Numbered from the stretch's first letter, positions 8,156-16,439 are shown. The stretch is DNA of 35,165 nucleotides from CALCHA01 sp035548175 (GCA_035548175.1 DASZTO010000042.1:1-35165), one strand, 5' to 3'. The notes: a model not told the origin generated them from the sequence alone. Program-made: numbers and translations.

Positions 8156-9141
8156 TGGCAAATGCTGTGGGACAAATAGCGCCCGACGTAGCGGGCGGGG
8201 AAGCGGAGGCGATTGGCTTAGCGGGCGGGCTACCCGAGACGGTGCGGGCGGCGTTTGCGCCGGTGCGGGATGCGGCGGAGGCGGAGGCGTACACCAGGGG
8301 GCTGACGGGGTCGCATTATGAGAATTTTTCGGTGGTCTCGGCGCTGTTGCCCAGGCACCTGCGGCAGGATTTCTGCAATGTGTATGCGTTCTGCCGGGTG
8401 GCGGATGACCTGGGGGATGAGGTGGGCGATCGGGAGTTGGCGCTGAAGTATCTGGGGGAATTTCGGGGGCAGTTGGAGGGGATGTACGGGGGCGAGGCGC
8501 GGACGGCGGTGTTCGTGGCGCTGGGGGAGACGGTGAAGCGCCACGAGATTCCGATGAAGCCGTTCGATGATCTGATCCGCGCGTTCGAGCAGGATCAGAC
8601 GGTGGATCGGTACGAGACGTTTGAGCAGGTGGTCGATTATTGCACGCGGAGTGCCGATCCCGTGGGGCGGATTGTTTTGTACATGTGCGGGTATCGGGAT
8701 GAAGAGCGGCAGCGGCTGAGCGACAAGACCTGCACGGCGCTGCAACTTATCAATTTCTGGCAGGATGTGCGGCGCGACATCCTGGAGCGCGACCGGGTGT
8801 ATCTGCCGGGGGAGGACCTGCGGCGGTTCGGTGTGACGGTGGAGCAGTTGCGCGAGGGGCGGGTGACGGAGGGGTTTCGCAAGATGATGCGGTTCGAAGT
8901 GGAGCGGACGGAGGGGATGTTCGCGGAAGGGCGGGGGTTGCTGCCGCTGTTGAAGCCGGTGTATCGCAAGCAGATTGCGCTGTTTGGCAAGGGGGGGCTG
9001 GCGATTTGTGCGGCGGTGCGGCGGCAGGGGTTTGACACGCTGACGAAGCGGCCGCGGTTGTCGAAGTGGCAGAAGGGGCGGCTGATTCTGGGGACGCTGG
9101 CGGGCTATGTGGTGAGCAAAGCCACGGGAGGGGCGGCGTGA
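8155..9141 (+). CDS. hpnC: Hydroxysqualene synthase HpnC
   Basis: HpnC is a squalene/phytoene synthase homologue that converts presqualene diphosphate to hydroxysqualene, the second of three steps in the bacterial HpnC/D/E route. The 328-residue product has both aspartate-rich motifs: DDLGDE at 84-89 and DVRRD at 204-208 in NFWQDVRRDILERDRVYLP. The family hallmark SHYENFSVVSALLP is at 53-66. ATG 8155 overlaps the vapC stop; no strong SD is present, so translation may depend on coupling. The first 40 residues are poorly conserved and a later start cannot be excluded. HpnC is distinguished from HpnD by the HYENF motif. Confidence 0.92.
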   Translation: MANAVGQIAPDVAGGEAEAIGLAGGLPETVRAAFAPVRDAAEAEAYTRGLTGSHYENFSVVSALLPRHLRQDFCNVYAFCRVADDLGDEVGDRELALKYLGEFRGQLEGMYGGEARTAVFVALGETVKRHEIPMKPFDDLIRAFEQDQTVDRYETFEQVVDYCTRSADPVGRIVLYMCGYRDEERQRLSDKTCTALQLINFWQDVRRDILERDRVYLPGEDLRRFGVTVEQLREGRVTEGFRKMMRFEVERTEGMFAEGRGLLPLLKPVYRKQIALFGKGGLAICAAVRRQGFDTLTKRPRLSKWQKGRLILGTLAGYVVSKATGGAA

Positions 9142-10079
9142 CGGCGGCAGTGCGCGGGGAAATCGAGGCCGGGCGCGAAGGGGGCGCGGCGGCGTTGCTG
9201 GAGCGCTCGCGGCAGTATTGCCAGGAGTTGACCCGGCGCGAGGCGAAGAATTTTTACTATGGGTTGAAGCTGCTCAAGGAGCCGAAGCGGTCGGCGATGT
9301 ATGCGTTGTATGCGTACATGCGGCTGGTGGACGACATTGCGGATGACGAATCGAACGGGCGCACGGTGGGGCAGCGGGCGGCGGATCTGGATCAATGGGC
9401 CGCACTGACGCACGAGGCGATTGCCGCGGGTTCCGAGGCGGAGGCGGCGCCGCGGGGGCATATTGTGTGGCCGGCGTTTGGGGCGATGGTGCGGCGCTAT
9501 CGCGTGCCGGTGGCATTGTTTGACGAGATGATCGCGGGGCAGCGGCAGGATCTGGAGCCGGTGCGGATGGCGACGTTCGACGATCTGCATGCGTACTGCT
9601 ATCGGGTGGCGAGCGTGGTGGGGGTGGCGAGCCTGTATGTGTGGGGTTTTGACGGCGGGGAGGCGACGGTGAAGCTGAGCGTGGAGCGGGGGATTGCGTT
9701 TCAGTTGACCAACGTGCTGCGGGACCTGCGCGAGGATGCGGCGAAGGGCGGCGCGGCAGGGCGCTGCTATTTGCCGGCGGATGAGATGGCGCGCTTCGGC
9801 GTGAGCGAGCAGCAGATTGCGCGGGGCGAAGCGACGGGGGGATTTCTCGAGTTGATGCGTTTTCAAATTGAGCGGGCGCGGGGTTATTACGAAAGCAGCG
9901 CGCCGCTGCACGAGAAAGTGGCGCCCGATGCGCGGGCCACGCTGGGGGCGATGACGGCGATTTACCGGGGAATCCTCGAGAAAATTGCCGAGGAACCGGG
10001 GCGCGTGCTGCGCGAGCGCGTGAGCCTGGGGAAGATGAAAAAACTGATGATCGGGTGGCGGGCGATGCGAGGAGGGTGA
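9138..10079 (+). CDS. hpnD: Presqualene diphosphate synthase HpnD
   Basis: HpnD condenses two farnesyl diphosphates into presqualene diphosphate, the first step of the HpnC/D/E route. The 313-residue product has DDIADD (65-70) and NVLRDLRED (192-200), plus the family sequence FYYGLKLLKEPKRSAMYALYAYMR. I chose GTG 9138 over an upstream ATG at 9066, which lies inside hpnC. GTG 9138 overlaps the hpnC stop as GTGA and has a GGGAGG stretch a few bases before it. Tight overlap with hpnC argues for stoichiometric production. Confidence 0.92.
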   Translation: MTAAVRGEIEAGREGGAAALLERSRQYCQELTRREAKNFYYGLKLLKEPKRSAMYALYAYMRLVDDIADDESNGRTVGQRAADLDQWAALTHEAIAAGSEAEAAPRGHIVWPAFGAMVRRYRVPVALFDEMIAGQRQDLEPVRMATFDDLHAYCYRVASVVGVASLYVWGFDGGEATVKLSVERGIAFQLTNVLRDLREDAAKGGAAGRCYLPADEMARFGVSEQQIARGEATGGFLELMRFQIERARGYYESSAPLHEKVAPDARATLGAMTAIYRGILEKIAEEPGRVLRERVSLGKMKKLMIGWRAMRGG

Positions 10080-10084
10080 GGGGA

Positions 10085-11584
10085 ATGGCGCAGGAAACGG
10101 CAGGCATGACGAAAGCGGCTGCGGCGTCCGGAAGCCCCGCGGCGCAGGGCGCGGACCGCAGGGTGGCGGTCGTGGGCGGCGGCCTTGCGGGAATGGCGAG
10201 TGCGGCGGCGCTGGCGGAGCGCGGCATCCGGGTGACGCTGCTGGAAAGCCGCTTTGCGCTGGGGGGTCGGGCGAGTTCGTTCGAGAATCGCGAGGCGGAG
10301 GGCGCCGGCGAAGCGGAGCTGCTGGACAATTGCCAGCATGTGCTGCTGGGTTGCTGCACGAATCTGCTGGATCTGTATCGGCGGCTGGGAGTGGAGAAGG
10401 ATGTCACGTTTCATCGGACGGTGACGTTTCTGGATGAGCGCGGGCGGCGGCATGAGCTGTGGGGCGTGGGGTGGCTGCCGGCGCCGCTGCACCTGGGATT
10501 GTCGATGCCGGTGTTCGGGGCGCTGACGCTTGGCGAGCGCGCGGCCATCGTGCGGGGCATGCTGGCGATGCTGCGGGTCGGGCGGCGGGGGCGCCAACGG
10601 CTGGAAGGCGTGACCTTCGGCGAGTGGCTGGCGAATCACGGGCAGGGGCCGGAGCTGATTCGCAAGTTTTACGATCCGGTGCTGATCAGCGCGCTGAACG
10701 AGGAAACGCGCAAGGTGAGCGCGAAGTATGCAATTCAAGTGTTTCAGGATGCGATGCTGGCGCATCGGCGCGGGTATGTGGTGGGCCTGCCGAATGTGCC
10801 GCTGGGGGAGTTGTACCGGTCGCTTCCGGGCGTCGAGGTGCGCTTGAATACGCGGGTGGAGGAGGTGATTTTCGAGGGAGCGCGGGCGGTGGGGGTGCGG
10901 CTGCGCGGCGGGGGGGGCGGTGAGGAACTGCGGGCGGACGCGGTGGTGCTGGCGACGAATCATCACGCGGTGCAGCGCTGGATACCGGCGGAACTGAAGG
11001 CGGTCGATGCGCGCTTCGCCGGGCTCGAGCGACTGGAAAGCGTGCCGATTCTCGGCGTGCATCTGTGGTTCGACCGGCCGGTGATGGGTCCGCCGCTGGC
11101 GGCGGCGGCGCTGATCGAAGCGCCGGGTGAAAACGGCCTTCAATGGCTGTTTCGCAAGGATCAGGAAGGCCGGGTGGTGCACGGGGTCATCAGCGCGGCG
11201 CGGGGGTGGGAGCGGGTGCCGAGGGATGAGGCGCTTGCCAGGTTTGCGGCGCAGGTGCGCGGGCTGTTTCCCGCCGCGCGCGAAGCGCGGTTGCTGCGCG
11301 GCGTGATCGTCATCGAGAAGCGCGCCACCTTTGCGCCGCTGCCGGGCGTGGATCTCCTGCGGCCACAGCAGAGGCCGCCGGAGGGAGGAATCCAGAACCT
11401 GTACCTGGCGGGGGATTACACGCGCACCGACTGGCCCGCGACGATGGAGGGGGCGGTGCGCAGCGGCTATCTGGCGGCGGAGGCGGTGCTGGCCGATCTT
11501 TCGCCGGCAATGACGGATCGGCGCGTCGTCGTGGACGATCTGGGCATAGAATGGCCGGGGCGCGTTTTGGGGTTGGCCCGTTGA
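10085..11584 (+). CDS. hpnE: Hydroxysqualene dehydroxylase HpnE (FAD amine-oxidase family)
   Basis: HpnE reduces hydroxysqualene to squalene with FAD, closing the HpnC/D/E route. The 499-residue protein has the FAD-binding Rossmann motif VVGGGLAGMASAAALAERG at about residues 36-54. The C-terminal FAD-contact motif is LYLAGDYTRTDWPATMEGAV, typical of the phytoene desaturase/HpnE family. ATG 10085 follows hpnD by five bases and has GGAGG nine bases upstream; ATG 10106 is a less likely alternative. Its product may feed hopanoids, sterols or C30 carotenoids; no cyclase or desaturase for those is in the window. Confidence 0.92.
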   Translation: MAQETAGMTKAAAASGSPAAQGADRRVAVVGGGLAGMASAAALAERGIRVTLLESRFALGGRASSFENREAEGAGEAELLDNCQHVLLGCCTNLLDLYRRLGVEKDVTFHRTVTFLDERGRRHELWGVGWLPAPLHLGLSMPVFGALTLGERAAIVRGMLAMLRVGRRGRQRLEGVTFGEWLANHGQGPELIRKFYDPVLISALNEETRKVSAKYAIQVFQDAMLAHRRGYVVGLPNVPLGELYRSLPGVEVRLNTRVEEVIFEGARAVGVRLRGGGGGEELRADAVVLATNHHAVQRWIPAELKAVDARFAGLERLESVPILGVHLWFDRPVMGPPLAAAALIEAPGENGLQWLFRKDQEGRVVHGVISAARGWERVPRDEALARFAAQVRGLFPAAREARLLRGVIVIEKRATFAPLPGVDLLRPQQRPPEGGIQNLYLAGDYTRTDWPATMEGAVRSGYLAAEAVLADLSPAMTDRRVVVDDLGIEWPGRVLGLAR

Positions 11585-11601
11585 TCGATGGGAGGTGCAT
11601 G

Positions 11602-11865
11602 ATGAAGTATGTGGGACTGACAGTGATCATGGCGGCTTTGTCGCTGGCGGGGTGCGGGCGAAGCGATACCGAGACCGCCGCGCCTTCGCCGGCCGCGCAA
11701 CAGGTGCGGACGGATCTGAACCAGGCGGGGCAGGAGTTGCACCAGGCGGCGACGACGGCCGGCCAGGAGCTGAGGCCCGAACTGCAGAAGGCGGGGCAGG
11801 AAGCGCGCCAGGGGATTCACGAGGCGGCCAACAAGGTGTCCAACTTAACGGCGACGCAGCCGTAG
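11602..11865 (+). CDS. Small lipoprotein with amphipathic helical repeats
   Basis: The 87-residue product begins with a lipoprotein signal peptide: a short hydrophobic stretch ending in the lipobox LAGC with Cys at 18. It should be lipidated and membrane-anchored. The mature part is one long Ala/Gln/Glu-rich amphipathic helix with loosely repeated QAGQEL/KAGQEA units, reminiscent of apolipoprotein-like or coiled-coil proteins. I do not recognise a family. GGAGG lies six bases before ATG 11602 (three before ATG 11599), so I prefer 11602. It follows hpnE by 17 bases and probably shares its transcript. A TAGAAT at 11547-11552 could add its own promoter. The stop is one base from the convergent UbiA-like gene. 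Confidence 0.75.
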   Translation: MKYVGLTVIMAALSLAGCGRSDTETAAPSPAAQQVRTDLNQAGQELHQAATTAGQELRPELQKAGQEARQGIHEAANKVSNLTATQP

Positions 11866-11866
11866 G

Positions 11867-12706
11867 CTAGACGAGCGCCAGGAGCAGCGGCAGGAGGAAG
11901 GCGCCGTCGCCGATGGCGCGGTAGCGTTCGTGGGCATGCATCCAGCGCGGCCAGAGGAGGATGGAGGCGAGCATGAAGGACATGGCGGCGAAAACCCCTT
12001 CGGAAACCAGCGGAACCGGCGTGGGCCAGGCTATCGCGACGCCAATTCCCAGCGCGATAGTGGCGGCGAGGATCGCCCATGTGACGGCGGTCGCCGCGCG
12101 CGGACCGACGCCCAGCACGAAGCTGGTCTGATGATCGGCGGCATCGGCGTGCGCTTCGGCCAGGGAGAAGGTCAGCAGATTCACCATCGCCAGCAGGAAA
12201 TACTGGATCAGGATCGCCAGCGGCCAGTCCGCGCCACGCGCCCAGCCGTGGCGCAGCAGCGGCAAGCCCCACACGCCGGCGGTGAAGATGACGCCCACGC
12301 CGAGCTCCTTCGCCAGAAGCGGCGAGGCCAGACTTCCCGCCGCCTTGACCAGCAGCAGGTGCAGCAGCACGAGCCCGCACATGCCCGCGCCAAAAGCCAG
12401 GCCCAGCCAACTGAGTCCCCAGAAGGCCAGCAGCGCGCACAGGACCGCTCCCGCCGTGCAGGCCGGCCACAGAAAAGCCCGGTATCGGAAGTGGAAGCGA
12501 TGCCTGGGCGTATGCGCCGCCGCGCCCATGCGGCGGGCGTCCAGCAAGTGATCCAGCGTGTAGACGACCCACACGCTCAGCGGCAGCAGCAGGTAAAAGG
12601 TGCGCGGCATCGTAACGCCCACGACCCGCGCCGCCATCACGCCGCCGCCCAGCGCGGCCAGCGCCACGTCCACGCTTAACAGCCGCAGTCGGTCATAAAA
12701 GCGCAA
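11867..12706 (-). CDS. UbiA-like prenyltransferase-family membrane protein
   Basis: The 279-residue product has seven to nine membrane helices and two aspartate motifs placed as in UbiA-superfamily prenyltransferases: YTLDHLLDARR (D52, D56) and NLLTFSLAEAHADAADHQTS (N176, D188, D191). These enzymes move prenyl chains onto aromatic or other acceptors, or act as intramembrane terpene enzymes. The acceptor here is unknown. No ATG fits. I chose TTG 12706 because GGAGGGGA lies just before it and the hydrophobic protein begins there. The frame remains open upstream through the zinc-ribbon gene, giving an artefactual fusion. Its position next to hpnCDE and within reach of ispH suggests an isoprenoid role, but that is inference. 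Confidence 0.6.
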   Translation of the reverse strand: MRFYDRLRLLSVDVALAALGGGVMAARVVGVTMPRTFYLLLPLSVWVVYTLDHLLDARRMGAAAHTPRHRFHFRYRAFLWPACTAGAVLCALLAFWGLSWLGLAFGAGMCGLVLLHLLLVKAAGSLASPLLAKELGVGVIFTAGVWGLPLLRHGWARGADWPLAILIQYFLLAMVNLLTFSLAEAHADAADHQTSFVLGVGPRAATAVTWAILAATIALGIGVAIAWPTPVPLVSEGVFAAMSFMLASILLWPRWMHAHERYRAIGDGAFLLPLLLALV

Positions 12707-12765
12707 CCAATCCCCTCCAGGCTCGTCCCGCCCCGCCCGATCCCGCGAATGCCGGTGAGACGGAT

Positions 12766-13401
12766 TCAGGCCTGTTTCGACCCGCATTCGCCGCAGAATT
12801 TCGCGCCCGCCGCCAGCTTGGCGCCGCACTTGGCGCACGCGCCGTGTGGCCGCAGTTCCTTCCCGCATGCGCCGCAGAATTTCCCCGGGCCGGTCTTCGC
12901 GCCGCACGCCGGGCACAGCGCGAGCTGTTTGGCGCTCAGGTCCAGGCCTTCGGTCTGATCCACCTGGGCCGCCTTTTCCCAGACCTGCTGCTTGGCCGCT
13001 TCCGCCTGCGCGGCGGCGGCTTCCTCCTGAAGGTCCGGAGCGCAGCTCTCGCACATGCCGCGCGAGGCGTTCCAGCAGGAGTCCGGGCATACCCATTTGC
13101 CGCAGCGCGTGCATTTGTGAAAGTGCGTTTTGCCCTCGGCGACGGCGGCGGCGAAGGCGTCGTCGCGCGCCTGACCCCGCAAAGAGTCCTTGGCGTAATT
13201 GCCCGCCGACGCCATCCGGTCCAGCGTCGAGTTGCCGAACAGCGTCGCCGCCGCGCGGAAGAAGCCCGTCGCCACCCCCACCTTGCTGGGCACGAAGCGC
13301 GTCATGTGTCCGCCGCCGCATTTATCGCAGTGGAACTCGAACTGGAACCCCTGCTCGGTCGAGTGGTCGGTGTAGTTGGAAGTGAATTCGATCATGGTCA
13401 T
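12766..13401 (-). CDS. Multi-zinc-ribbon protein of unknown function
   Basis: The 211-residue protein is built from cysteine pairs. HCDKCGGGH lies near residue 25, CTRCGKWVCPDSC with CESC near 95-115, and two C-terminal zinc ribbons are CPACGAKTGPGKFCGACG and CAKCGAKLAAGAKFCGECG. The last two form a double zinc ribbon. An Ala/Gln-rich helical linker (about 120-150) separates the halves. Cytoplasmic; no signal peptide. ATG 13401 has GGAG eight bases upstream; the longer open frame upstream is non-coding. No enzymatic domain is visible, so a scaffold or nucleic-acid role is possible but unsupported. Confidence 0.8.
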   Translation of the reverse strand: MTMIEFTSNYTDHSTEQGFQFEFHCDKCGGGHMTRFVPSKVGVATGFFRAAATLFGNSTLDRMASAGNYAKDSLRGQARDDAFAAAVAEGKTHFHKCTRCGKWVCPDSCWNASRGMCESCAPDLQEEAAAAQAEAAKQQVWEKAAQVDQTEGLDLSAKQLALCPACGAKTGPGKFCGACGKELRPHGACAKCGAKLAAGAKFCGECGSKQA

Positions 13402-13520
13402 GGATGAATCTCCGCAAGGGCGCTCATTGTGGCACCATGCCCGCCATGATTCAACACGCGCCGCAGGCAATTCACCATGCGCCCCGCCGCCCCGCCCGCC
13501 GATCATCTCGCCGCGCGGCG

Positions 13521-13549
13521 ATGACGCGCTCCGCCCTTTCGCATACACT
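13521..13549 (+). promoter_or_regulatory. Sigma70-like promoter for the GT2 gene
   Basis: ATGACG (13521-13526), a 17-base spacer and TACACT (13544-13549) resemble the TTGACA/TATAAT pair with four matches each. Predicted start is near 13556, a 24-base leader that includes GGAG seven bases before GTG 13580. Confidence 0.5.
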
Positions 13550-13579
13550 GCCCCTACCTCTGTTCCCCGGAGCCGCCCC

Positions 13580-14410
13580 GTGTCCCAGCCCGCCGCCCCC
13601 GCCGTTCCCGAGCTCTCGATCATCGCGCCGGCCTATAACGAGGAAGGCAACGTCGAGCCGCTGATCGAGCGCATTCGCGAGATTTTCGTTCCCGCGGGCA
13701 TCACCTTCGAAACCGTGATCGTCGACGATTGCTCCACCGACAGGACCACCGAAAAACTTCTCGAGCTCGCCGCCAAATATCCCTGGCTGCGCGTCATCCG
13801 CCTGCGGAAAAACTCCGGCCAGACCGCCGCCATGGACGCCGGCTTCCGCCACGCCCGCGGCACGGTCTGGGGCACCCTCGATGCCGACATGCAGAACGAT
13901 CCCGCGGAAATTCTCCGCCTCATGAAGATGCTCTCGCCCGATGTCGACATGGTCAACGGCTGGCGCAAGGACCGGCAGGACAAAAACAAGTTCATGCGGC
14001 GCATCCAGACGAAAATCGCCAACGGCATCCGCAACCGGCTCTCCGGCGATTCGCCTCCGATGATCAAGGACTCCGCCTGCGGCCTCAAAGTCTACAAACG
14101 CGAATGCCTCGAACACTTCACCCTCTACAAGGGCATGCACCGCTTCTTTCCCACCCTGGTGAAAATGCGCGGCTTCAAAGTGATCGAGGTGCCTATCTCC
14201 CACCACGCACGCCTCACCGGCGTCACCAAATACCGCTTCGGCTCGCGCGTCATCCGCGCCTTCGTCGATCTGCTCGCCGTGCGCTGGATGATCAGGCGCG
14301 CCATCCGCTACACCCCGCAGGAACTGACGCCCGCGCACGTCGCGGCGCCGCCCCGGGAACAGACCGGCGGCGACAGCGCCGCATCCCTCCCCGGCAAACT
14401 CGCCTCCTGA
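13580..14410 (+). CDS. Family 2 glycosyltransferase, dolichol/undecaprenyl-phosphate sugar synthase-like
   Basis: The 276-residue protein is a GT-A fold glycosyltransferase of family 2, most like polyprenyl-phosphate mannosyl- or glucosyltransferases (DPM1/GtrB group). Visible motifs are SIIAPAYNEEGN near the N-terminus, VIVDDCSTDRT (nucleotide site), LDADMQNDP (DXD-type metal site) and a C-terminal HHARLTGVTKYRFGSRV. Unlike GtrB it lacks two C-terminal membrane helices; the end is basic and amphipathic, so peripheral membrane attachment is likely. The start is GTG 13580, with GGAG seven bases upstream; the open frame further upstream overlaps the divergent zinc-ribbon gene. Sugar donor and lipid acceptor cannot be assigned. 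Confidence 0.87.
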   Translation: MSQPAAPAVPELSIIAPAYNEEGNVEPLIERIREIFVPAGITFETVIVDDCSTDRTTEKLLELAAKYPWLRVIRLRKNSGQTAAMDAGFRHARGTVWGTLDADMQNDPAEILRLMKMLSPDVDMVNGWRKDRQDKNKFMRRIQTKIANGIRNRLSGDSPPMIKDSACGLKVYKRECLEHFTLYKGMHRFFPTLVKMRGFKVIEVPISHHARLTGVTKYRFGSRVIRAFVDLLAVRWMIRRAIRYTPQELTPAHVAAPPREQTGGDSAASLPGKLAS

Positions 14411-14483
14411 CCCCGCGCCGCTCCCCTTCTTGAGCCGCAGCTTTTCCCCTCGCCCCGCAATGGCACCCGATTCGGACCCGCCC

Positions 14484-14489
14484 TATACT
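14484..14489 (+). promoter_or_regulatory. Candidate -10 box (TATACT) for the 14514 gene
   Basis: TATACT predicts a start near 14496, leaving an 18-base leader that contains GGGAG six bases before ATG 14514. A convincing -35 was not found; TGGCAC at 14461 is 17 bases upstream but matches poorly. Confidence 0.45.
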
Positions 14490-14513
14490 TTTCCCTCTTG
14501 CTGGGAGTGTCCG

Positions 14514-15596
14514 ATGAAGATCAAGGAACTGATCGACGCGCTGGCCCAGGCCGGCCTGCAACATGTCACCTTCGCCTGCCCCGGCGGCGGCAGCTTCGTG
14601 GTCACGCCCCACGGCGCCCGCATCCTCGGGCTGTTTCCCGCGCCCGACGCCCACAACGCCTATTTCGTCAATCCCGAAGTGGCCGATCACGCCCACACGC
14701 AGCGCTACCTCGCCGGTGAGCATGTCCTCGGCGGCGACCGCCTCTGGATCGCTCCCGAGCGCGGCCTGTTTTTCCGCGGCGACCGCCTCGAAGACGGCGT
14801 CACCACCCAACGCTCCATCGATCCGGGCAACTGGATCGTCGCCGAAAATACCGCCTCCTCGATCCGCTTCGTCAACGATTTTACCGCCACCTTTTTTCGC
14901 ATTCCCCATTCCACCGTCCGCGGCCGCGTCGAGCGCTCCATCCGCGCCATCCCTTCGCCCTTCGCCGATTTCCCCGACCTCCTCTCCACGCGCGGCCCCG
15001 TCGCCTTCGCCGGCTACGAAATCGCCTCTCGCTTCGAGCTTCTCGAAGCGCCGCGCGACGATCTTTACTTCGGCCTCTGGTTCCTCATCCAGCTCGTCGT
15101 CCCCCACGGCGGATTCCTCTACGTGCCCACCGCCGGCAAAACCGTCGCCACCGATTACTACGAATCCACCGGCCCCGATTATCTCCTGATCACCGATTCC
15201 CACACCCGCTTCAAACTCGATTCGATCCATCGCCACAAAATCGGCATCCGCAAAACCGAAGCTCTCGGACGCATGGGCTTCCTCTCCAACCCCGCACCGG
15301 ACGGCGCCGCCACCCTCGTGGTCCGCAACTTCCTCAACGATCCCGCCGCCCACTACGCCGACGTCCCCCTGCATACGCCCGCCGGTACGCAGGATTCCAT
15401 CCAGTCCTACAACCACCACAGCGGTCCCGGCGGCTTCGGCGAGATGGAGTTCCACACCCCCGGCATCAATCGCGCCATGCCCGAACCGGTCGTCACCGAC
15501 GCCAATCAGGTGTGGGCATTCACCGGGCAGCGCGCCGACCTCGTTCCCATCGCCGCGAAACTGCTCAACCTCCCCCTGGAGATTTTTGCACCATGA
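14514..15596 (+). CDS. Unknown protein translationally coupled to lpxA
   Basis: I do not recognise this 360-residue family. There is no signal peptide or membrane segment, so it should be cytoplasmic. The sequence looks globular and beta-rich, with frequent HG/GG turns and many aromatic residues. A conserved-looking stretch near the C-terminus, YNHHSGPGGFGEMEFHTPGI, has two adjacent histidines and two glutamates that could bind metal or sugar. A sugar-mutarotase-like fold is a guess only. ATG 14514 has GGGAG six bases upstream. Its stop overlaps the lpxA start as ATGA, so both are made from one mRNA, which hints at a link to outer-membrane or amino-sugar metabolism. Confidence 0.75.
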   Translation: MKIKELIDALAQAGLQHVTFACPGGGSFVVTPHGARILGLFPAPDAHNAYFVNPEVADHAHTQRYLAGEHVLGGDRLWIAPERGLFFRGDRLEDGVTTQRSIDPGNWIVAENTASSIRFVNDFTATFFRIPHSTVRGRVERSIRAIPSPFADFPDLLSTRGPVAFAGYEIASRFELLEAPRDDLYFGLWFLIQLVVPHGGFLYVPTAGKTVATDYYESTGPDYLLITDSHTRFKLDSIHRHKIGIRKTEALGRMGFLSNPAPDGAATLVVRNFLNDPAAHYADVPLHTPAGTQDSIQSYNHHSGPGGFGEMEFHTPGINRAMPEPVVTDANQVWAFTGQRADLVPIAAKLLNLPLEIFAP

Positions 15597-16408
15597 TCCA
15601 CCCGACCGCCATTATTTCGCGGGAAGCCACGCTTGCCCCGGATGTCCAGGTCGGTCCCTATGCGGTGATTGAAGGGCCCGTGAAGCTCGGCGCCGGCTGC
15701 ATGGTTCACGCCCACGCGACGCTGCGCGGTCCGCTGAGCATGGGGGCGCGTAATGCCGTTCATCCGCATGCCGTCATCGGCGATTGGCCGCAGGATCGAA
15801 AATACAAGGGCGAAGAGTCGGAGGTCGTCATCGGCGACGACAACGTTTTCCGCGAGGGAGCCACCCTCCACCGGCCGACCGGCGCCGGCGCCCGCACCAC
15901 CATCGGCTCGCGCTGCTACTTCATGGTCAACGCCCACGTCGGCCACAACTGCACCGTCGCCGACGACGTCACCATCGTCAACGGCGGCGCGCTGGGCGGA
16001 CACGTGCACGTCGGCGAACGGGCGATCATCGGCTCCTATTGCGCCATCCACCAGTTCTGCCGCGTCGGCCGACTCTCCATGCTCTCCAACGCCGCCAATT
16101 TCAACATCGACGTGCCCCCCTTCTTCATCTCCATGATCACCAACACCGTGACGCAGTTGAACGCGGTGGGGTTGCGGCGCTCCGGCATGCCGCGAGAATC
16201 CATCAATGCCCTGCGCGAAATGCTGCGCCTGGCATTTCGCGCCGGCAACCGGCCCCTGGGCGCCGCGCTCGCCGACCTGCCTCCCCAAATCCGCGCGGCG
16301 CCCGAAGTCCGCGAGGTGATCGAATTCGTCCGCACCACCAAACGCGGCGTCGCCCGGTTCGCCCCCTGGTCTGATCGCGGCGGCGGCGTGCTGCTCTCCG
16401 AGGAATGA
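15593..16408 (+). CDS. lpxA: UDP-N-acetylglucosamine O-acyltransferase LpxA
   Basis: LpxA transfers a 3-hydroxyacyl chain from acyl carrier protein to UDP-GlcNAc, the first step of lipid A synthesis, in the cytoplasm. The 271-residue product is a left-handed beta-helix of hexapeptide repeats (residues 1-190) with a helical C-terminal domain. The catalytic histidine region NAHVGHNCTVAD is present; H118 corresponds to E. coli H125. NAANFNIDVPPF and the C-terminal segment LREMLRLAFR fit the family. ATG 15593 overlaps the upstream stop. No lpxD, fabZ or lpxB lies beside it, so the usual lipid A cluster is dispersed here. It implies a lipopolysaccharide-type outer membrane. Confidence 0.92.
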   Translation: MIHPTAIISREATLAPDVQVGPYAVIEGPVKLGAGCMVHAHATLRGPLSMGARNAVHPHAVIGDWPQDRKYKGEESEVVIGDDNVFREGATLHRPTGAGARTTIGSRCYFMVNAHVGHNCTVADDVTIVNGGALGGHVHVGERAIIGSYCAIHQFCRVGRLSMLSNAANFNIDVPPFFISMITNTVTQLNAVGLRRSGMPRESINALREMLRLAFRAGNRPLGAALADLPPQIRAAPEVREVIEFVRTTKRGVARFAPWSDRGGGVLLSEE

Positions 16409-16439
16409 TGCCGCCCCCGCCCCGCCCCCGGACACGCGC

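Noticed and set aside
11867..13321. Apparent 484-residue fusion of an Arg/Gly-rich protein with the UbiA-like membrane protein
   Set aside because: The N-terminal part is the out-of-frame shadow of the zinc-ribbon gene; a TTG with GGAGGGGA at 12706 gives a sensible membrane protein.
14461..14480. Sigma54-type promoter (TGGCAC) before the 14514 gene
   Set aside because: The expected TTGC five bases further is absent (TCGG instead), whereas a TATACT fits a sigma70-type -10.
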